Part shown: positions 60,578 through 64,000 of the stretch, piece after piece
Layout of the letters: the number at the start of each line of letters is the position of its first letter
Numbering within the stretch: the stretch's first letter is position 1
Virus record (IMG/VR): IMGVR_UViG_3300025030_001854
Location: 1-64,000 of that record
Reading direction: 5' to 3' (one strand)
Source of the DNA: a virus
DNA length: 64,000 nucleotides
Notes under the pieces: generated by a model
What the model saw: the letters and a program-made list of their open reading frames with translations, nothing else
Told to the model about the DNA's origin: nothing
The model's database searches: none
Position numbers and translations under genes: made by a program

Positions 60578-60884
60578 AGAAGGGCACTTAACGTCGAATG
60601 AGGAATTCTAGTTAAATGCCACCGACAAAAAAAAGAAAATTAGGAGGGAATATCTTATTACCCCCAAGCACTCTTTCTTTTAGATTATTCGGTCAGATAG
60701 GACCGTCGTCCCAAAATTGCGCTGTTATGGAATATAAAATCGCAACTACATTTAATATTTCGGTTGGCCGACCTAATAAAAAAATTACCTTATCTAAAAG
60801 ATTTCATGGCAGCCCAGCTTCATTTTTCATGAGTCGAGCACGTTACAAGTAACAGTACTTGTTTTTCTGTCACTAATCTTCTTA
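60578..60884. other. 300-bp gap between tRNA-Gly(GCC) and tRNA-Ala(GGC)
   Basis: A plus-strand frame (60616-60852, 78 codons, MPPTKKRKLGG start) is open with plausible codon use but has no late-type element or promoter. The minus strand has no ORF. It may be a gene remnant. Nothing certain. Confidence 0.4.
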
Positions 60885-60958
60885 TGGAGCAGTATGTCGG
60901 TAACGCTCCGACTTGTTTTGATTGGCAATCAAACGCATTACTTTTGTGCTAATACTGC
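60885..60958 (-). tRNA. tRNA-Gly(GCC)
   Basis: 74 nt with CCA. Acceptor GCAGTAT/ATACTGC, D stem GCA/TGC, anticodon arm TTTGA-TTGCCAA-TCAAA, T loop AGCGTTA. First tRNA after the array promoter. Confidence 0.9.
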
Positions 60959-61118
60959 ATAGAAATTGAGTAATGAACGAATATTTTCAATTTGTTCATC
61001 ACAATAAAGAACATCTTGCCCTTACGATTTCTCGTAGCTGGTTCTTACCCCCAGTCGTTCGTTTAATTAATCGGGCCAAACTCTCAAAAAGCCACTCTGC
61101 ATTTCTTACTACGATTCT

Positions 61119-61147
61119 ATACTACGTTCAGTTTGTGCTTCTGTCAA
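61119..61147 (-). promoter_or_regulatory. promoter of the tRNA array
   Basis: TTGACA (61142-61147), 17 bp, TAGTAT (61119-61124). About 160 bp upstream of tRNA-Gly(GCC); the long leader has hairpins such as TGTTC/GAACA. Confidence 0.8.
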
Positions 61148-61197
61148 TACTCTCTTTTCGATTTCTTGTCAGATTTTGTGGGATTTTATAATTAAAT

Positions 61198-61230
61198 AAA
61201 AAACCCGCTATCTTTTCAGGGACAGCGGGT
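61198..61230 (-). terminator. intrinsic terminator upstream of the tRNA array
   Basis: ACCCGCT/AGCGGGT stem followed by TTTTTTATTT on the minus strand. Confidence 0.85.
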
Positions 61231-61250
61231 ATTTAACTATTTTCCCCCAC

Positions 61251-61346
61251 TTATCCCACACCCCCTGTATTGGCAATAAAATAACAATCACTTGCCCATT
61301 TAGGAGCGAGGGTCACTGTTTCTGATTGACGTAATACAAATATCAT
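61251..61346 (-). CDS. small protein, 31 aa
   Basis: Starts MIFVLRQSETVTLAPKW and ends before the terminator. GTGTAAG lies 8 bp before the ATG, as for other late-type genes, which supports it despite its size. Confidence 0.5.
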   Translation of the reverse strand: MIFVLRQSETVTLAPKWASDCYFIANTGGVG

Positions 61347-61354
61347 TTTCTTAT

Positions 61355-61361
61355 CTTACAC
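61355..61361 (-). promoter_or_regulatory. late-type promoter element
   Basis: GTGTAAG, 8 bp before the ATG of the 31-residue gene. Confidence 0.5.
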
Positions 61362-61400
61362 CTATTTGATGTAATTTTCCAAAAAAAATTCAAAAAGAAA

Positions 61401-61679
61401 TTAAACTTTCAAAAATTTTTCAATTCTTTTCTCTTGATGAGTATTTCCATAAGGAATAGTTGGAAGCCAAGGGAAGCTTCTTCCAGTCCATCCTATTGGT
61501 AAATCTTTTAAAGTTTCTACTTTTTTAACGTCAAAAGTGATAGAATCTGCCTGAGCAACAATTTCGTCTCTATTTTTTCTCCAAATATCCTCGGCGAGCT
61601 TCTTTAGGTCAGATTCTTGATAGAAATTTTCTCCAACTATTTCAGTTTCTAATGTTATTTTAATTTTAATTAAACTCAT
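61401..61679 (-). CDS. hypothetical protein, 92 aa
   Basis: Beta strand, then helix (SLIKIKITLETEIVGENFYQ), with a Pro-rich C-terminal half. Overlaps the upstream gene by 14 bp. No family is recognised. Confidence 0.6.
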   Translation of the reverse strand: MSLIKIKITLETEIVGENFYQESDLKKLAEDIWRKNRDEIVAQADSITFDVKKVETLKDLPIGWTGRSFPWLPTIPYGNTHQEKRIEKFLKV

Positions 61680-61890
61680 ATATTAGTTGCTCTTTAGAAC
61701 AAAGACATTCAGGAGCATCAGGAAACTTAACAATTAAATAATTTCCATCAGGTTGATGTTTCAAATTTGGAAAAGTCTCTTGCATTCTTAACGACTCTTC
61801 AATACTATAAATTTCTCCCTCGGTATTTTTATTTATTAAAGTTTTTCCAATTTTTATTGGATATTTAGCTAATACCCTTTGACGAATCAT
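61666..61890 (-). CDS. hypothetical protein, 74 aa
   Basis: Basic start (MIRQRVLAKYPIKIGK), then a small beta domain ending in SKEQLIYEFN. No family is recognised. Confidence 0.6.
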   Translation of the reverse strand: MIRQRVLAKYPIKIGKTLINKNTEGEIYSIEESLRMQETFPNLKHQPDGNYLIVKFPDAPECLCSKEQLIYEFN

Positions 61891-61893
61891 AAA

Positions 61894-61992
61894 CTATTTA
61901 TTAAAATATAAATACATCAATAATCCAATAATAGTTAAATATCCTGCATGGATTAGAACTTTAACGCCCTTAAACCCCACAAATACTCCCAT
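61894..61992 (-). CDS. small membrane peptide, 32 aa
   Basis: Starts MGVFVGFKGVKVLIHAGYLT with one hydrophobic helix. It fills the 3-16 bp gap between its neighbours. Confidence 0.5.
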   Translation of the reverse strand: MGVFVGFKGVKVLIHAGYLTIIGLLMYLYFNK

Positions 61993-62008
61993 ACAGAAAC
62001 TAACTAGA

Positions 62009-62479
62009 CTACTTAGTTGCGGTGGTTGAGGCGGGTTCATTGGATATTCCATTGTTAACTTTATTTAAAAGTCCTTCGCACGTTCCCTTTAGCTTGTCCC
62101 TCAAAGCTCCACCAAGGAAAAAGTGGTCAATTAGAAATACGACCGCTATCCAGTAAAGCGTGTTTTTGTTTTCGTTAACGAAACTTTTAAGACCGTCTGT
62201 TATTGAGTTCATAATGTTATTATTTGTTGTTTTGTTTTCTAAAATAGGTCTATCTAATTTGGCTTCTTGTTTAGCTTCTGAATAAGCAGCAGCTAATTCT
62301 TTGTACATATCATTTCTCTCTGACTCGTTATTCCATGACCAAGATGTATCAGTTCCATTCTTAAAAAAGATTCTTATTGAATATGGCTTATCACACTGGA
62401 CATTGTTATTGATGACCGTCATTCTTGAAATTTCATATAAATCTATCGACACCCAAGAATTTGAAAATATTCTATTCAT
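62009..62479 (-). CDS. membrane-associated hypothetical protein, 156 aa
   Basis: Start at MNRIFSNSWVSIDLYE. A DUF-like beta domain, then a C-terminal membrane helix (TLYWIAVVFLIDHFFLGG). ATGA overlap with the zinc-binding gene upstream. Function unknown. Confidence 0.65.
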   Translation of the reverse strand: MNRIFSNSWVSIDLYEISRMTVINNNVQCDKPYSIRIFFKNGTDTSWSWNNESERNDMYKELAAAYSEAKQEAKLDRPILENKTTNNNIMNSITDGLKSFVNENKNTLYWIAVVFLIDHFFLGGALRDKLKGTCEGLLNKVNNGISNEPASTTATK

Positions 62480-62634
62480 AATTTTTTTCGTTTCATAAAT
62501 CTTCCGCATATCTCACATCTAGGTGGCCAGCCGCCCAATCCATGAACATAACACTCTTCATCTGGCTCTAATGCCTGAATAGAACAAGAACAAGTATGAG
62601 GTTCTTTACAAATATGTTTTTTAATTTTTTTCAT
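62476..62634 (-). CDS. zinc-binding small protein, 52 aa
   Basis: CKEPHTCSCSI and CEICGRF Cys pairs indicate one zinc site; Lys-rich ends. ATGA overlap downstream. Confidence 0.6.
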   Translation of the reverse strand: MKKIKKHICKEPHTCSCSIQALEPDEECYVHGLGGWPPRCEICGRFMKRKKL

Positions 62635-62892
62635 TTAATTTAAATAATGATTTCTTCCAAAAGAAACAAATACATCTAAAGAATCACCATTATATTGATT
62701 TGCCGATTTTCCTAAATTAAATTCGTCGGGGTATGACACTCCATTGATTGTTACGGCTGGACAATATAAATTAAATAACCCACTTTCATATCCATTAATA
62801 ATATAACATGGACGAGAAAATTTACCGTCCTTTCTATATTTGAAAGGATAAGGTCCATCAAAATTATTTTTAAATACTTGTCTTGGATTCAT
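62635..62892 (-). CDS. hypothetical protein, 85 aa
   Basis: Aromatic/Gly-rich beta protein (NGYESGLFNLYCPAVTINGVSYP). Overlaps the 115-residue gene by 23 bp. No family is recognised. Confidence 0.6.
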   Translation of the reverse strand: MNPRQVFKNNFDGPYPFKYRKDGKFSRPCYIINGYESGLFNLYCPAVTINGVSYPDEFNLGKSANQYNGDSLDVFVSFGRNHYLN

Positions 62893-63217
62893 ATTTTCTC
62901 TTTAATCGTTGAAGTTCTGCCCGTTCTTTTATTTCTATTTTCTTGGCAGCTAATTGATTATGTTTTTCTAGCTGGTTAGCAACGAGATTTCTCACCCTTT
63001 CGTCGGGAACGATATTGACTGATAATAATATTGCTTCCCGTATCATTTGATTAGGATGGGTTGGAACTGTATGGAAAATATAATCTTTTGCTAATTTTTC
63101 ATATTCTTCATCTGTATAAAAGTCAATCTTCGTATCTGGAATATCTGTTACAGTCCTTGGATAGGAGCTTATTAAAGCATATTTAGCATTTTCCCATGGC
63201 GTTGTTTTCTTTTTCAT
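62870..63217 (-). CDS. hypothetical protein, 115 aa
   Basis: Helical, basic at both ends; the C-terminus (KKIEIKERAELQRLKRKYES) is a coiled coil. No family is recognised. Confidence 0.6.
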   Translation of the reverse strand: MKKKTTPWENAKYALISSYPRTVTDIPDTKIDFYTDEEYEKLAKDYIFHTVPTHPNQMIREAILLSVNIVPDERVRNLVANQLEKHNQLAAKKIEIKERAELQRLKRKYESKTSI

Positions 63218-63229
63218 AATTAAAATTTT

Positions 63230-63436
63230 TTATTTACAATCTCCATTAGTACAAATTGGACGGCCCGAAGACGTATAAGACAACGGGTATTTACATTTAG
63301 GACACTTACCGATGGCCAAATAAATTTTCCTTTTTAGATAAAATCTTTTGTAAATAACCCACGGAACATCTTTAACACCAATATATAGAGATACAAAAAA
63401 CAATATCAAAGCTATATAAAAAATTGACTCATTCAT
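63230..63436 (-). CDS. membrane protein with zinc ribbon, 68 aa
   Basis: N-terminal membrane helix (IFYIALILFFVSLYIGV) and a C-terminal ribbon CPKCKYPLSYTSSGRPICTNGDC. Promoter 12 bp upstream. Confidence 0.65.
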   Translation of the reverse strand: MNESIFYIALILFFVSLYIGVKDVPWVIYKRFYLKRKIYLAIGKCPKCKYPLSYTSSGRPICTNGDCK

Positions 63437-63448
63437 AAATCTTTATCC

Positions 63449-63477
63449 AGAATACAAGGTAGTTGAGAAATCGTCAA
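63449..63477 (-). promoter_or_regulatory. early promoter
   Basis: TTGACG (63472-63477), 17 bp, TATTCT (63449-63454); ATG 12 bp on. Confidence 0.6.
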
Positions 63478-63514
63478 GGAAAAAGAAAAGGGCTAGAGAG
63501 ATTATCTCTAGCCC
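63478..63514 (-). terminator. intrinsic terminator after the Ro60-like gene
   Basis: GGGCTAGAGA/TCTCTAGCCC stem followed by CTTTTCTTTTTCC on the minus strand. Confidence 0.8.
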
Positions 63515-63535
63515 GTGATTTAAAACTATTTAAAG

Positions 63536-64000
63536 TTATTCTTGGTTTAACTTTTCTAGTTCGATAATGTAATCCAAAACGGCCTCAGAAAAACCGTCAA
63601 TATGGTTCCAAGCCCCATATCCGACACCATTTTGATAAGCGGCAACATTGATAATATACCCATTACTTCCTTTACGAGGATTTATTACCCTGTCATGAGA
63701 TTGTTCGTCTGTAAAAACAATCAAACGTTCGTATGGAATATTAGATACGTCACCTATGGCTTTCCCTAAATAAGTTCCAGAATGAGTCTGACTATTCTTA
63801 ATGGCGTCCCTCAAGGCAAATCCTCTACGAGAAGGAACTTGCACGGTTGCATTAGAGAAAGTAAAGACCTCTACATCTTTAAACATTTCTCTAGCAAGAA
63901 TAGCTAGTCCACTTGCCCCGTCGTCCCTTGTAGACTCGGACTTAGCACTCATAGGAGCATTCATAGAACCCGAAACGTCAATAAGAAGAACAGTTTTACC
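63536..64000 (-). CDS. Ro60/TROVE-like protein, C-terminal VWA part (partial)
   Basis: The visible 154 codons are the C-terminal VWA domain. TVLLIDVSGSMNAPMSAKS carries the MIDAS motif, SGTYLGKAI and RLIVFTDEQSHD the other metal residues, with GSNGYIINVAAYQNGVGYG typical of Ro60/Rsr. Ro60 binds Y RNAs and misfolded RNAs and works with nucleases in RNA quality control; bacterial Y RNAs can mimic tRNA. The N-terminal ring lies beyond 64000, so the assignment rests on the VWA end alone. Confidence 0.75.
   Translation of the reverse strand, partial: GKTVLLIDVSGSMNAPMSAKSESTRDDGASGLAILAREMFKDVEVFTFSNATVQVPSRRGFALRDAIKNSQTHSGTYLGKAIGDVSNIPYERLIVFTDEQSHDRVINPRKGSNGYIINVAAYQNGVGYGAWNHIDGFSEAVLDYIIELEKLNQE

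Noticed and set aside
60616-60852. 78-codon plus-strand ORF
   Set aside because: No promoter of either class and no recognised motif; coding status undecided, so not called as a gene.
40607-60958. CRISPR array
   Set aside because: Repeated sequence in this region is due to tRNA T arms and spacers; there are no regular direct repeats with unique spacers.
60973-61191. 72-codon plus-strand ORF
   Set aside because: Antisense to the tRNA array promoter and leader; sequence explained by those signals.
1-64000. Alternative genetic code (stop reassignment)
   Set aside because: TAA, TGA and TAG all end genes with normal conserved C-termini; the single in-frame TAA in the DUF5662-like gene is isolated.

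Overview
This window is part of a large, AT-rich double-stranded DNA phage genome. The evidence is an rIIA/rIIB pair, a phage dTMP pathway (thymidylate synthase, dCMP deaminase, dUTPase), an RNA ligase, free-standing HNH and LAGLIDADG homing endonucleases, dozens of tiny ORFs packed almost entirely on the minus strand, a holin-like/unimolecular-spanin-like pair on the plus strand, and a very large tRNA array. Lipobox proteins and the spanin-like protein suggest a Gram-negative host, but the sequence does not identify it.

Layout. 0-11 kb: an AAA+ RuvB-like ATPase, an RNA ligase and many small unknown early genes. 11.2-14.4 kb: rIIB and rIIA. 14.4-19.7 kb: a cupin, a LemA-like protein and membrane proteins. 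19.7-19.9 kb: a 172-nt tmRNA-like RNA. 19.9-29.8 kb: dUTPase, YopX-like proteins, an MBL-fold hydrolase, an amidoligase, ThyA, dCMP deaminase, a LAGLIDADG endonuclease and a nucleotidyltransferase. 29.8-30.7 kb: lysis genes on the plus strand. 30.7-40.3 kb: SLOG, HNH, a second nucleotidyltransferase, an RNase P-like RNA, a macro domain, and an ATP-grasp / class II glutamine amidotransferase / COOH-NH2 ligase cluster. 40.4-61.1 kb: about 41 tRNAs with readable anticodons, plus further tRNA-like elements, mixed with HNH genes and small genes. 61.2-64 kb: small genes and the C-terminal part of a Ro60/TROVE-like protein that runs off the window.

The outstanding signal is an apparent phage-owned RNA and translation toolkit. 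The tRNAs cover all 20 amino acids. In 38 of the 40 securely folded ones the T loop carries G at position 55 instead of the near-universal U (TGC, AGC, CGC and similar loops), and the D loops mostly lack G18-G19. Three Arg tRNAs seem to have no D arm at all. The same window encodes an RNase P-like RNA (a conserved P4 helix with its bulged U can be drawn), a minimal tmRNA-like RNA with a pseudoknot and a short tag frame, an RNA ligase, a 2H phosphoesterase, a macro domain, two nucleotidyltransferases and a Ro60-like protein.

Gene expression is also unusual. Early promoters are TTGAC(A/T)-17 bp-TAnnnT, and in 19 of 25 the ATG lies only 5-9 bp (usually 6) beyond the -10 box. A second, probably late, element GTGTAA(T/A/G) sits 7-8 bp before the ATG of lysis, homing endonuclease and other genes. 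Both imply leaderless mRNAs, and Shine-Dalgarno sequences are essentially absent. Families were assigned from motifs by eye. No database search, covariance model or folding program was run.
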